64,000 nucleotides of DNA from Bacteroidota bacterium (GTDB taxonomy: Bacteria; Bacteroidota; Ignavibacteria; Kryptoniales; JAKASW01): positions 1-64,000 of the forward strand of contig JAKAGT010000001.1 in assembly GCA_021825585.1 (NCBI GenBank), given 5' to 3'. Position 1 is the first letter of the stretch, and every line of letters starts with the position of its first letter. Below the pieces are notes generated by a model, which ran no database searches, had not been told where the DNA came from, and saw nothing but the letters and a program-made list of their open reading frames with translations. Below, in pieces: positions 55,833-64,000 of the stretch. The translations under genes and the position numbers were made by a program.

Positions 55833-56540
55833 TCAGTTCTGCGTTGTGCGGTTGAGTATGACAATGTCCACTCTCCTGTTTTCTGCTTTGTGGGCCGGGG
55901 TGTCGTTCGGTACGAAGGGATGGTATTCGCCATAACCGATTATCGCCACTTTCTCCGGCCTGATTTGGTAATGGGTTAATAGATAGTAACCTACGGTCAT
56001 CGCCCTGGCAACGGAAAGCTGCCAGTTTGACGGATATTGTGCGGTATGAATCGGGGTGTTATCAGTATGCCCTTCGATGCGAATCTGATTGGGTATCGAT
56101 TGCAGAAGAAACCCGAGCGTGTCAAGTGCCGGAAATGCCCCCGGCTTCAATTCCGCCTTCCCCGGATCGAACATAAGTTTCTCCAGCAAGTGGACCGTCA
56201 CTCCGCGTTCGTCCTCGGTGATCATCGCGCCGCCGGTTTTCAGCACATTACTGACAGCCGATTTCACCTTTCTTTCCAGTTCTCTTGGCCCCGACAGCGG
56301 CGACTGGGTCAAAGTAGCCGACAATACTCCATTCTCTCCCGGCATCGTCCCATGGTTGCCGCCGCTTCCGCCGAATACGCTTGCAAAAGCCGAGACGTAC
56401 TTCTGATACTTCTTCATGTCAACCTGGGAACTCGCATAAAGAATTACGAATAACCCGAGGAGCAGGGTTATCAGATCGGAATATGTGAGGAGCCACCGCT
56501 CCAGGTTGTCGTGTTCGCTTCCGCCTTTCTTCCGCATCAT
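55833..56540 (-). CDS. motB: Flagellar motor stator protein MotB
   Basis: A 235-residue stator subunit. One N-terminal membrane helix carries the proton-binding Asp (LLTYSDLITLLLGLFVILYASSQVD, Asp about 22). A plug and linker region is at about 45-110. The OmpA-like peptidoglycan-binding domain is at about 115-230 with RIEGHTDNTPIHTAQYPSNWQLSVARA. It overlaps motA by four bases (ATGA). Confidence 0.95.
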   Translation of the reverse strand: MMRKKGGSEHDNLERWLLTYSDLITLLLGLFVILYASSQVDMKKYQKYVSAFASVFGGSGGNHGTMPGENGVLSATLTQSPLSGPRELERKVKSAVSNVLKTGGAMITEDERGVTVHLLEKLMFDPGKAELKPGAFPALDTLGFLLQSIPNQIRIEGHTDNTPIHTAQYPSNWQLSVARAMTVGYYLLTHYQIRPEKVAIIGYGEYHPFVPNDTPAHKAENRRVDIVILNRTTQN

Positions 56541-57313
56541 ATCTCACCCTGTTGGCTGCTCGGCAGCATCGCCATCAACTTCGCCTTTACAATAGCCGGT
56601 ATTTCGCCCGCCTGCACGGCGAGGACACCCTCGAGGGTCACTTCCATGACAAGATTCTCCTCACCGTGAATGGTCTTCAATTTGTCCGCAAGCGGCAGCC
56701 AGATTATGTTTGCGGTGAAGATCCCCCACAGTGTGGCGATAAACGCGCTGGCTATATGGTGTATCAGATCGTTCGGGTCGCCGCCGGCATTCGCGAGAGT
56801 CACGATGAGGCCCATCACTGTGCCGATAATTCCCATAGTCGGTGCGTATCCTCCCATCTTCTGGAAGATCTGGGCATTGGAAAGGTGTCTCTCATTGAGG
56901 AATCCCATTTCAGCATCTGCGACTGCACGCATAGTCTGCGGGTCGGTCCCGTCAATCGCAAAACGGAGCATCTTTTTCAGGAACGCGTGCTGCAATTCGT
57001 TCAGCTCCTTTTCCAGAGAAAGGAGGCCGTCCTTCCTTGCAACCGTCGCGTAATGAACGATCGATTCGATCAGCTTTTCAACATCATGCTTCGGCGGCAT
57101 GAAAGCGATTATCGCAAACTTCCATATCTTTCCGAATTGATTGAAGGAGGTACCGATCATGGCGGTTGCGAATGTGCCGCCGAAGACAATCACCATTGCC
57201 GGTATCATTATGAGGGCACCGATCTTACCGCCTTCCATGAGGAAGGATCCGAATATGGAGATGATGCCGAATGCCAGGCCGGCAACCGTTCCTATTTCTA
57301 TTGTTTTCTTCAT
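56537..57313 (-). CDS. motA: Flagellar motor stator protein MotA
   Basis: A 258-residue stator subunit with four membrane helices (about 8-30, 34-52, 150-170, 182-205). The core segment YAPTMGIIGTVMGLIVTLANAGGDPNDLIHHIASAFIATLWGIFTANIIWLPLADKLK is characteristic of MotA/PomA. It makes the ion channel with MotB. It lies 3 bases after flgL. Confidence 0.95.
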   Translation of the reverse strand: MKKTIEIGTVAGLAFGIISIFGSFLMEGGKIGALIMIPAMVIVFGGTFATAMIGTSFNQFGKIWKFAIIAFMPPKHDVEKLIESIVHYATVARKDGLLSLEKELNELQHAFLKKMLRFAIDGTDPQTMRAVADAEMGFLNERHLSNAQIFQKMGGYAPTMGIIGTVMGLIVTLANAGGDPNDLIHHIASAFIATLWGIFTANIIWLPLADKLKTIHGEENLVMEVTLEGVLAVQAGEIPAIVKAKLMAMLPSSQQGEI

Positions 57314-57316
57314 ACT

Positions 57317-58204
57317 CTACGGCAGAAAGTTCGACAACGAAAGCTGGATCACGCTTGCTCCGGTCTTGAGGGCCGCGCTCAGAGTGGTCTGCTGCTCCTG
57401 CAGCTTGATTACCGCGGCTGCTACGTCGGTATCACCGAGGTTCGATATGGTCGCTTGCAGGGATTGGTTTTCGGAGTTCAGCTGGCTCTGTATCAGCTGA
57501 AAGCGATCCATTATTGCGCCCGCCTTTGCGTTTGTGTTTATCATGGAGTTCAAGTAATTGTCCACAGTCGTGATGTCCGCCTGCGTCGGTGTCGTACCGG
57601 CGTTCATCTCATTCTTGATTGCGATGAGGTCGTTGAAAATCTGGCCGTTGCTGAACGCTTCCGAACCCGTGATGTTGTATTGGAGAGTCATCTGTGAACT
57701 GACATTGAGCTGGAGCGCGCCTCCGACTCCGCTTGGATTCGCCGACACTGCCGTCTGTGAAGCGTTCATGAAAAACGGCTGCGAAGTGGTCTGTGACCCG
57801 CCGAAAATGTACTTCCCGCCGTATTGAGTGTTCGCGAGATCCAGAAGCTGATTTATATACTCCCCCATTTGGGTCCCGTAGTTCTGTTGATCCTGGGGAT
57901 TGGTATCGTTGGCCGCCGAGAGAAGCATCGATTTGATGCTCGTGAGAATGTTCACTGCGCTTCCCAGCGACGAACTCTGTTGCGTCAGGAAGCTCGACGC
58001 ATATTGCGCATTCTGCGTGTAAACGTCATTCTGATTCGACTCATCCTGAAGGAGCATCAGTCTCTGGTTCAATGTGGGATTATCTGAAGGAGTGTTTACA
58101 ACTTTGCCGCTGGAAATCTGTTCCTGCAGATTGCTTATAGACTGCCTGTCTTGCCCCACGGAATAGAGCAAATCACTTACGATTTGTTGTTCGTTGATCC
58201 TCAT
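57317..58204 (-). CDS. flgL: Flagellar hook-filament junction protein FlgL
   Basis: A 295-residue flagellin-like junction protein (HAP3). The N-terminal helix MRINEQQIVSDLLYSVGQDRQSISNLQEQISSGKVVNTPSDNP and the C-terminal ISNLGDTDVAAAVIKLQEQQTTLSAALKTGASVIQLSLSNFL are typical of the coiled-coil ends of FlgL. The middle part has YGGKYIFGGSQT. Length is normal. One base separates it from flgK. Confidence 0.94.
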   Translation of the reverse strand: MRINEQQIVSDLLYSVGQDRQSISNLQEQISSGKVVNTPSDNPTLNQRLMLLQDESNQNDVYTQNAQYASSFLTQQSSSLGSAVNILTSIKSMLLSAANDTNPQDQQNYGTQMGEYINQLLDLANTQYGGKYIFGGSQTTSQPFFMNASQTAVSANPSGVGGALQLNVSSQMTLQYNITGSEAFSNGQIFNDLIAIKNEMNAGTTPTQADITTVDNYLNSMINTNAKAGAIMDRFQLIQSQLNSENQSLQATISNLGDTDVAAAVIKLQEQQTTLSAALKTGASVIQLSLSNFLP

Positions 58205-58205
58205 T

Positions 58206-59588
58206 TTACGACACCATTCCGATTACTGTTTGATACATCGAGTCGGCAGTGGTCACGACTTTTGCGGCCGCCTCGAACGAATGTTGAAACTGAATCATGT
58301 TCGTCAGCTCCTGGTCCAGCGAAACGCCGGAAATTGACGTCTGGAATGCCGTCAGCTGGTTCTGCTGAATTTGCAGTGTCTGGACGCTGTTCGAAGCGTT
58401 CTGGGAAGCAGTGCCTACCTGATTCACCAATGCCTGATAGGCATCCATGATAGACTGCCCGTTGCCCATCACCGGCGCGTTCAGGACGTTTGCCATGGCG
58501 GCAGCATTCTCGCCGTTGCCGGGATCTCCGTTGGACGATGCGGCGATATTGTTGAGGTTGTTCAGGATATCAGGAGAAATCGCAATGCTGCCGGCGCTTG
58601 TTCCCTGGAAGAAAGTCTTACCCGTCTGCGCCGCGGCGCCTCCGGCCGGGAGCGTATATCCGGCGGAGTTGAAGGCATTGACCGTCTTTACCAGTGTGTT
58701 GGCTATTGAGTCGAGCTGACTCGAGAAAGAAGGGATTAAATTATCGTATGAATTGAGAAGTCCGGCTATTTCGCCCGACGAGACTGTGGCCGGGACGGTG
58801 GAATCAGATCTCCCGATGGTAATCCCGGAAGCCGTCTGAGTCATTTTGAAATTGAATGCCGTTCCCGCGGCAACCAGCACCGCGCCCCCCGCAGTCACGT
58901 TGGTAGTTCCGTTCGCGTCGGTTACCACCTTGACGTTTATCAGATTGCTCAACTGCGTGACCGCATTGTTCAGCTGGTCCTGCAAATCCGACGAGGCACC
59001 TGATGTCCCCGAGTTCGCGAGGATCTGCTTGTTTATTCCTGCGATCGTGCCGGCCAGCTGGTTTATTTTCGTGACATCGGAGCCGATTTGCTGGCCCACC
59101 TGGTAGCTGGCGTCCGTCAGTTGATTATTCAGAGAATTGAAAGTTGTCGCGACGTTCTGACCCGCCTGCAGAACCGTCTGCCTGACACCCGCATCTTCGG
59201 GAGTCTGTGAAAGGGTTTGAAATGCACCGAACAACGCATTGAGCTGGGCCACAAGTCCGCTGGTGGAATTTGAAGTCTCGTTGAATATCCCTTCAACCGT
59301 CGAGCCCACCTGCTGCTCTATGTTTGCCTGGCTCAGATCGGAATTCATATTCGTGACCTGCTCGTTGACAAATGCATCCCTGATGCCCTTGATGCCGGTT
59401 ATCGTCACTCCACTCCCGACGTAGCCGTAGCTCATCTGAATCGGAGCCGATGCCTCCGTCATCACTTCCTGCCTGGTGTAGCCGTCTGTGTTCGCGTTGG
59501 CAATGTTGTGCGCGGTCGTATCAAGCTCCGCCTGACTTGTCATCAGGGCGCCGCTTCCTATGTTCAATATGCTGTTCAGTCCGCCCAT
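58206..59588 (-). CDS. flgK: Flagellar hook-associated protein FlgK
   Basis: A 460-residue HAP1 joining hook and filament. The N-terminal rod motif TTAHNIANANTDGYTRQEV (about 26-44) and the C-terminal MIQFQHSFEAAAKVVTTADSMYQTVIGMV flank a low-complexity Ser/Thr/Asn-rich middle. This is shorter than the about 550-residue enterobacterial form, reflecting a reduced exposed domain. It lies 6 bases after flgN. Confidence 0.95.
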   Translation of the reverse strand: MGGLNSILNIGSGALMTSQAELDTTAHNIANANTDGYTRQEVMTEASAPIQMSYGYVGSGVTITGIKGIRDAFVNEQVTNMNSDLSQANIEQQVGSTVEGIFNETSNSTSGLVAQLNALFGAFQTLSQTPEDAGVRQTVLQAGQNVATTFNSLNNQLTDASYQVGQQIGSDVTKINQLAGTIAGINKQILANSGTSGASSDLQDQLNNAVTQLSNLINVKVVTDANGTTNVTAGGAVLVAAGTAFNFKMTQTASGITIGRSDSTVPATVSSGEIAGLLNSYDNLIPSFSSQLDSIANTLVKTVNAFNSAGYTLPAGGAAAQTGKTFFQGTSAGSIAISPDILNNLNNIAASSNGDPGNGENAAAMANVLNAPVMGNGQSIMDAYQALVNQVGTASQNASNSVQTLQIQQNQLTAFQTSISGVSLDQELTNMIQFQHSFEAAAKVVTTADSMYQTVIGMVS

Positions 59589-59594
59589 AGTTTG

Positions 59595-60038
59595 CTAAGC
59601 CTTCTTGTCGACCAGTTTTCTTCTCCCGTCATCGGTGAGGATCCTGATATTCTGCCTGATAAAGCCGAGCGAATGCAGCAGCAAAACTCGGCTGATATTG
59701 TTCAGCTGGATGACTTTGGAAAAAGCTCTTTGAAAATCGAGGTGCAACCTTCGGTAGGCATGCGAATCAGCCTTGCCCAGTTTCTTTTCCAGGAGATCCG
59801 CATCGTTAAGGTCCTTACCGTTCAGTCCAAGCTGCTTCAGAAGCCACCCGCGTTCTTTTTCGACGACGCGGACGCGGTTCAGCACTTCGAGCTCTTCGCT
59901 AACCATGGACTGAATCGCGGCTGTATCGAGCCTCGATATTGCATCGTGCTTCTTGCCCAGTACTTCAGCCATTTTCCCGAATTCAACTGCCTCGGCAGCA
60001 GTGATTTCCATCAAACGTTTCTTGTCATCGTCCGTCAT
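59595..60038 (-). CDS. flgN: FlgN-type flagellar chaperone
   Basis: A 147-residue, all-helical, charged protein without signal peptide. Length, helical periodicity (VLGKKHDAISRLDTAAIQSMVSEELEVLNRVRVVEKERGWLL) and position directly before flgK fit FlgN, the export chaperone for FlgK and FlgL. It overlaps flgJ by 14 bases. FlgN sequences diverge strongly, so position weighs as much as sequence. Confidence 0.85.
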   Translation of the reverse strand: MTDDDKKRLMEITAAEAVEFGKMAEVLGKKHDAISRLDTAAIQSMVSEELEVLNRVRVVEKERGWLLKQLGLNGKDLNDADLLEKKLGKADSHAYRRLHLDFQRAFSKVIQLNNISRVLLLHSLGFIRQNIRILTDDGRRKLVDKKA

Positions 60039-60852
60039 TACTCACCTCACTACCGTCAAACATGTTCAAATAGTTCATCACTCGTTTTATGTAGTTCTGG
60101 GTCTCACCGTAGGGTGGAACTCCACCATACTGCTGCACAGCACCGGGTCCCGCATTGTACGAGGCCAGGGCCAGGGGAAGATTTCCGGAAAATTCATCGA
60201 GGAGGCTTTTCAGATATTTCGTGCCGCCCATGATATTCTCACGCGGGTCCATCGGGTTCGTAACGCCCATCTCCTTGGCTGTAGAATCGACGAGTTGCAT
60301 CAGACCTTTCGCATTCTTGGAAGAAACCGAATCGGCTTTTCCGGCCGATTCGGCTGCAATTACAGCTTTTATCAGGTTTGGTTGCAAATTGTATGCGCCT
60401 GCCGCTTCATTAATTATATCGGAGTATTTCCCCACATTCTCCAACAAAGAACCGGAACTATATGCTCTTATCTTCTGCAATGCGCCGAACGGAGCCTGCG
60501 AAGCGGGAAGATTCTGGAACGACATATTCCCATCGGTCGGCGGTGTCTGCGGGACCTGGGAGTCCAGGTTCTCACCGGTGAACTCCTTGTAAAGCATGCT
60601 CCCGATACCGAGCTCGCTGTTTTTCGCCATGTACTGGGCAAGCTTCATATTAAAGAGACCTGTCATTATGTCCTTGCCGAAGCCCTGTCCCGGTTTATCC
60701 TCCCCGTCAATATTCTCAGTCTCCTGCATCGACTTCAGCATATATTGCACGAAGATAGCCTCGAAATCCTTTACAGCCGCCTTCAGCTTGGTCTTCTGCT
60801 GTTCGGTCAGCTGAGGTTGAACGGGCGAGATATTTTCGTTGATCTTATCCAT
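60025..60852 (-). CDS. flgJ: FlgJ-like rod-binding protein with lytic transglycosylase domain
   Basis: A 275-residue fusion. The N-terminal rod-binding domain is at about 20-95 (KAAVKDFEAIFVQYMLKSMQET, GFGKDIMTGLFNMKLAQYMAKNSELGIG). The C-terminal SLT/GH23-type domain is at about 145-265 (YNLQPNLIKAVIAAESAGKADSVSSKNAKGLMQL, the catalytic Glu in AAES, and LPLALASYNAGPGAVQQYGG). Enterobacterial FlgJ instead has a GH73 muramidase. The protein would open peptidoglycan for the rod. It overlaps flgN; flgI is 20 bases upstream. Confidence 0.9.
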   Translation of the reverse strand: MDKINENISPVQPQLTEQQKTKLKAAVKDFEAIFVQYMLKSMQETENIDGEDKPGQGFGKDIMTGLFNMKLAQYMAKNSELGIGSMLYKEFTGENLDSQVPQTPPTDGNMSFQNLPASQAPFGALQKIRAYSSGSLLENVGKYSDIINEAAGAYNLQPNLIKAVIAAESAGKADSVSSKNAKGLMQLVDSTAKEMGVTNPMDPRENIMGGTKYLKSLLDEFSGNLPLALASYNAGPGAVQQYGGVPPYGETQNYIKRVMNYLNMFDGSEVSNDGR

Positions 60853-60872
60853 TTGTGCCGGTCAATCTGGCC

Positions 60873-61961
60873 TTACATTATCACAAGTTCGGCCTTAAGT
60901 GCACCTGCCGCTTTCAACGCCTGGAATATCGCGATAATGTCGCGCGGCCTCACCTTCAGCGAGTTAAGTGCGGTGGCTATGCCCTGCACAGTCGCTGCAC
61001 CGTTGATTGCCACCATGGACGTACTCTCCTGGCTAACTTGTGCAGTTGCCGCCTGTGTGACGACAGTCTGACCCTGTGAAAAAGGTGCAGGCTGCGAGAT
61101 CACGGGATACGCCTGGATCTCGATGTTCAGATTCCCGTGTGAAATTGCGACCGGAAGTACGGTCACGTTCTGACCGACGACCACAGTTCCCGTTCTTTCA
61201 TTTATAACCACTCGCGCCACTACATCCGGGGCCACCTGGAGCGATTCGATCTGGGCGATGAACGGCACCAGTTTATCCCTGGTCTGGAAGGCGGGCGGTA
61301 CCTGCACGTTTATTGTCCCGCCATTAATCGCATCCGCAACAGTCGAGCCGATGCTCTGGTTGATTGCGTCGGCGACCCGGGTCGCGGTCATGAAGTCCTG
61401 CTGGAAAAGGACGATCGAGAGTTTCCAGTCGTTTACAAAATTTATCGGGGGCGCCTGCTGGACGATACCACCGTTGGGTATCCGGCCGGTAGTCGTGAAG
61501 TTCCTCTGTATTTCCGTGCCGGCAGCCCGTATATCGAAACCGCCAACCGACAGCGGACCCTGGGCAGTCGCATAAACCTTTCCGTCCTGGCCGATTAAAT
61601 CGGTCAGCAGGAGGGTTCCTCCTTGAAGGCTCGTCGCGTCGCCCATGGATGAAACCGTAACATCGACAGAGGCGCCGTTGCTTGAGAAAGGAGGAATCGA
61701 GGCCACGACCATTACGGCCGCAACGTTACGCATCCGAATCTGAGACTGAGTCACCGTGACGCCAAAGCGTTTCAGCATGCTTGCGACGGACTGCTGGGTA
61801 AATATGGACATCTGGGAATCGCCGCTCCCGTTCAGGCCTACTACGAGTCCGTAACCTATCACCTGGTAATCATTTACGCCTTTGACATACGCGATGTCTT
61901 TGATGCGGCTCGCGTCAGCAACAGATGCTATCAGAATAAGAATGATAAAAGCTCTCTTCAT
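60873..61961 (-). CDS. flgI: Flagellar P-ring protein FlgI
   Basis: A 362-residue P-ring protein. The ATG at 61961 is preferred to the TTG at 61973: GAGG precedes it by 6 bases and a clean signal peptide follows (MKRAFIILILIASVADA). The body begins SRIKDIAYVKGVNDYQVIGYGLVVGLNGSGDS, with VVASIPPFSSNGASVDVTVSSMGDATSLQGGTLLLTDL and the VVINERTGTVVVGQNV block. C-terminal IIAIFQALKAAGALKAELVIM is typical. It assembles in the periplasm around the rod. Full length. Confidence 0.95.
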   Translation of the reverse strand: MKRAFIILILIASVADASRIKDIAYVKGVNDYQVIGYGLVVGLNGSGDSQMSIFTQQSVASMLKRFGVTVTQSQIRMRNVAAVMVVASIPPFSSNGASVDVTVSSMGDATSLQGGTLLLTDLIGQDGKVYATAQGPLSVGGFDIRAAGTEIQRNFTTTGRIPNGGIVQQAPPINFVNDWKLSIVLFQQDFMTATRVADAINQSIGSTVADAINGGTINVQVPPAFQTRDKLVPFIAQIESLQVAPDVVARVVINERTGTVVVGQNVTVLPVAISHGNLNIEIQAYPVISQPAPFSQGQTVVTQAATAQVSQESTSMVAINGAATVQGIATALNSLKVRPRDIIAIFQALKAAGALKAELVIM

Positions 61962-61969
61962 CACACACC

Positions 61970-62563
61970 TCAAAACAACCAGTGGAATAATTTCATCAGC
62001 CAGCCGGGGCTTTGCGATTGGTCGATAGACCCCGAGCCTTCGAATACAATCTTCGCATCCGCAATTTGTGATGAAAGGATAGAATTGTCTGGTTGGATAT
62101 CCGAGGGGCGAATGATACCGCTGAGTTTAAGCGTCTGGGATTGCCCGTTTATCGATATCAACCTGCTTCCCTCGATTTCCAGATTTCCGTATTGGTCAAC
62201 TTTTATGACGCGCGCGCTGATAGTAGTCTGGACACTGCCGGTCTCACTTGTTGAACCGGCGCCCTTGAATTCGTTGTCAGTTCCGATCTGCCCGCTGCCC
62301 GAAGGGAGATTCGCGGTGCCATAAGTTGCCGACCCGTTGAGGCCGATGGTGCTCTGCCTGCTTGTGTTGGTCGAGGCATCTTTCGATGCAGACGTCTGTT
62401 CCATGACGACAACCGTGACGGCATCTCCGACCTTCGATGCCTTGTAATCGGAGAAAAGCGAGTTGGCGGGATCCCTCATTACCTGACCGTGCGCCGCCCC
62501 GGCCACCAGAACCCCGGCTGCCAGGGAGGCAAACAAAATCATTATGCTATGCCTTTTCATCAT
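61970..62563 (-). CDS. flgH: Flagellar L-ring protein FlgH
   Basis: A 197-residue L-ring protein. Signal peptide MMKRHSIMILFASLAAGVLVAGAAHGQ, body NSLFSDYKASKVGDAVTVVVMEQTSASKDASTNTSRQ and VIKVDQYGNLEIEGSRLISINGQSQTLKLSGIIRPSDI. Most FlgH proteins are lipoproteins with a Cys after the signal peptide; here there is no cysteine at all in the protein, so it should be cleaved by ordinary signal peptidase. GGAG precedes the start. It is adjacent to flgI and flgA. Confidence 0.94.
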   Translation of the reverse strand: MMKRHSIMILFASLAAGVLVAGAAHGQVMRDPANSLFSDYKASKVGDAVTVVVMEQTSASKDASTNTSRQSTIGLNGSATYGTANLPSGSGQIGTDNEFKGAGSTSETGSVQTTISARVIKVDQYGNLEIEGSRLISINGQSQTLKLSGIIRPSDIQPDNSILSSQIADAKIVFEGSGSIDQSQSPGWLMKLFHWLF

Positions 62564-62611
62564 TTAACTCCATTCCTAAAGTCTTTTTCCTTTTGTATAG
62601 TAAGTCGTTTT

Positions 62612-63322
62612 TCAGTTCACCAGGAGAACTTCGTCTTTGCCTATGACTTTGCCGCGAAGATTATCCCGGTATCCATTGGTGACTCGTATAACCTGGTCGA
62701 GCGTCCCGTTTTGGAGCGAAGTCCCCTGGTCGCTGACGACAATGTTGTTCGACCTTACTACGATTGTCACGTTGTCGCCGTACTTGACAAGAGGAACCGG
62801 TTCGAACATGTCGAATGTCAATGCCTTCCCGCTTTGTATCCATCTCGATGTCCATTTACCTCTCAGCTGGCTGAGTCTTGACACAGGGTTCATCAGATCG
62901 GTCGTCTCAGTTCGCACCGTGTTGATTTCATCGGCTCCAATTTCGGCGTGAGGCTGGATCGTCCGGGTGGACACGAGTATATCCTGGAAAGTCCTGACCT
63001 TCACGGTTACCGGAATTATCTGCGTAAAACCGCTCTCTCTATGTGCCGGAAGAGCCTTCACCAGGATAGTGACCAGTCCTTTCATGACGACTGAATTGGA
63101 AGAAGTAACGACAAGCTTCACTTCCTTGTACCCGACCTGATAGCTCGGCTTCAGGTCTTCAAACTGGATCGCAGTCTCAACGGAATCAGCCGTCGACCTC
63201 TTGATGTAATCTGCTACGGCGTTCTTCACCAATGTGCCGCTTACCGACTGGGCTTCAGCAGCAGCTGAGGCCAGAGCCAGGACACATATGACAGCCATTG
63301 TTAGAAAACCAACGCTTCTCAT
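62612..63322 (-). CDS. flgA: Flagellar basal body P-ring formation protein FlgA
   Basis: A 236-residue periplasmic chaperone of P-ring assembly. Signal peptide MRSVGFLTMAVICVLALASAAAEAQ, a SAF-type domain at about 118-180 (ILVSTRTIQPHAEIGADEINTVRTETTDL) and the C-terminal VVSDQGTSLQNGTLDQVIRVTNGYRDNLRGKVIGKDEVLLV, which is very typical. It lies 18 bases after flgG. Confidence 0.94.
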   Translation of the reverse strand: MRSVGFLTMAVICVLALASAAAEAQSVSGTLVKNAVADYIKRSTADSVETAIQFEDLKPSYQVGYKEVKLVVTSSNSVVMKGLVTILVKALPAHRESGFTQIIPVTVKVRTFQDILVSTRTIQPHAEIGADEINTVRTETTDLMNPVSRLSQLRGKWTSRWIQSGKALTFDMFEPVPLVKYGDNVTIVVRSNNIVVSDQGTSLQNGTLDQVIRVTNGYRDNLRGKVIGKDEVLLVN

Positions 63323-63340
63323 TTCAACACCTCTGAATGG

Positions 63341-64000
63341 CTATGACGTCTTAAGGTTGTCGGCTAGCTGCATCATCGTGTTTGCAGTCTGTACCGCTTT
63401 GGAATTCAACTCGTATGCGCGCTCAGCCTCGATCATCTTCACCATTTCATCGACTATGGAGACATTCGAGGACTCGAGATACCCCTGCTGAATCCGGCCG
63501 AAACCGGTTGTATTTCCGTTGCCCAGGATTGGGGTGCCGGAGGCAACTGTTTCCTGGTACAGGTTGTTCCCGATGCCGTGCAGACCCGCAGGGTTCACAA
63601 ATTTTGTAAGCTGGAGTTGACCGAGCGTGACCGGGTTCGTCTGACCGGAAACCGTCGCCTGCACTGTTCCGTCGGCTGCCACCGCAATGGAAGTCGTGTC
63701 CTGCGGAATTGTAAACCCCGGCTCAACCAGGTATCCATCGGACGTCACCAGGTTCCCGTCTCCGGAGACCTTGAACGATCCGTCGCGCGTATAGGCCTCA
63801 GTCCCGTCCGGCATCCTCACGGTGAAGAAGCCGTCGCCCTGAATGGCAAAATCGAGCTGGTTCTGTGTGGGCGTGAGTTCCCCCTGGCTGAAATTCCGCG
63901 TCGTCGAGGACGGAATTGTTCCATCGCCGACTTCGAGCGGTGCAGGCGGCTCACTCCCCGGTTGACTCGAGACTCCCGTTGCTCTGATCGTCTGGTACAT
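63341..64000 (-). CDS. flgG: Flagellar distal rod protein FlgG, cut by window edge
   Basis: The visible 219 residues are the C-terminal part of FlgG; the reading frame continues past 64000, so the Met at the edge is internal. Features are MYQTIRATGVSSQPG, the FAIQGDGFFTVRMPDGTEAYTRDGSFKVSGDGNLVTSDGYLVEPG block, GRIQQGYLESSNVSIVDEMVKMIEAERAYELNSKAVQTANTMMQLADNLK. Those are diagnostic for FlgG rather than FlgF. It is the first visible gene of the flagellar operon. Confidence 0.95.
   Translation of the reverse strand: MYQTIRATGVSSQPGSEPPAPLEVGDGTIPSSTTRNFSQGELTPTQNQLDFAIQGDGFFTVRMPDGTEAYTRDGSFKVSGDGNLVTSDGYLVEPGFTIPQDTTSIAVAADGTVQATVSGQTNPVTLGQLQLTKFVNPAGLHGIGNNLYQETVASGTPILGNGNTTGFGRIQQGYLESSNVSIVDEMVKMIEAERAYELNSKAVQTANTMMQLADNLKTS

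Noticed and set aside
1-64000. tRNA, rRNA, CRISPR arrays, prophage or IS elements
   Set aside because: No cloverleaf, spacer-repeat pattern, transposase or phage gene was seen.

Overview
The window looks like chromosomal DNA of a flagellated, Gram-negative, non-photosynthetic member of the Bacteroidota/Chlorobi group, most likely an Ignavibacteria-like lineage. The evidence is a fused LpxC-FabZ lipid A enzyme (a Bacteroidota trait), C-terminal type IX secretion sorting domains of the NYPNPFNPTT type, two OmpH/Skp chaperones beside BamA, and a flagellar operon that includes L- and P-ring genes. Flagella are unusual in most Bacteroidota, so the combination points to a deep-branching lineage. 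This is inference from gene content; there is no rRNA, tRNA, CRISPR array, prophage or insertion sequence in the window.

Region by region. 1-2565 (+): a small unknown gene coupled to a TIGR01777 epimerase, then a SAM methyltransferase. 2583-8393 (-): an information-processing operon (unknown gene, ybeY, smg, topA, xer, hpf) ending in a clear terminator, preceded by a cold-shock gene with its own promoter, long leader and terminator. 8602-21183 (-): an envelope block of comEC, uppS, bamA, two ompH/skp genes, lpxD, lpxC-fabZ, lpxA, a LipM-type octanoyltransferase, panB and a zinc-finger/DUF2007 protein. 21402-27322 (+): surface proteins, namely a four-CHRD-repeat T9SS cargo, a lipoprotein and a decayed beta-helix T9SS cargo gene. 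27475-30394 (+): a PaaK/CapK-like adenylate-forming enzyme overlapping a DUF362 protein.

30673-38062 (-) is the most distinctive region. A membrane-anchored GcvH-like protein, a four-cluster ferredoxin, an NrfD/HybB quinone-interacting membrane protein and a second GcvH-like protein with a cysteine cluster are followed by a histidine kinase with two c-type-heme-like motifs, a sigma-54-dependent response regulator and an archaemetzincin protease. No catalytic molybdopterin or hydrogenase subunit is present. It reads as an uncharacterised membrane redox module with its own redox-sensing regulator.

38779-48163 holds deoC, a beta-propeller/phosphoesterase secreted enzyme, a hybrid sensor kinase and a very large BNR/sortilin-type secreted protein. 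48322-49855 is a small toxin-antitoxin island (VapBC plus a BrnT-like toxin with two candidate antitoxins). 50069-52084 is an OPT transporter. 52566-64000 (-) is a continuous, heavily overlapping flagellar operon: flgG (cut by the window edge), flgA, flgH, flgI, flgJ with a lytic transglycosylase domain, flgN, flgK, flgL, motA, motB, fliW, csrA, a receiver-Hpt protein, a CheY-like receiver and a TPR glycosyltransferase. FliW and CsrA together suggest the usual flagellin-titrated translational control.

Start sites were moved from the longest ORF where a ribosome binding site, signal peptide or stop/start overlap clearly favoured another codon. All family names come from reading motifs by eye; no database search was run.
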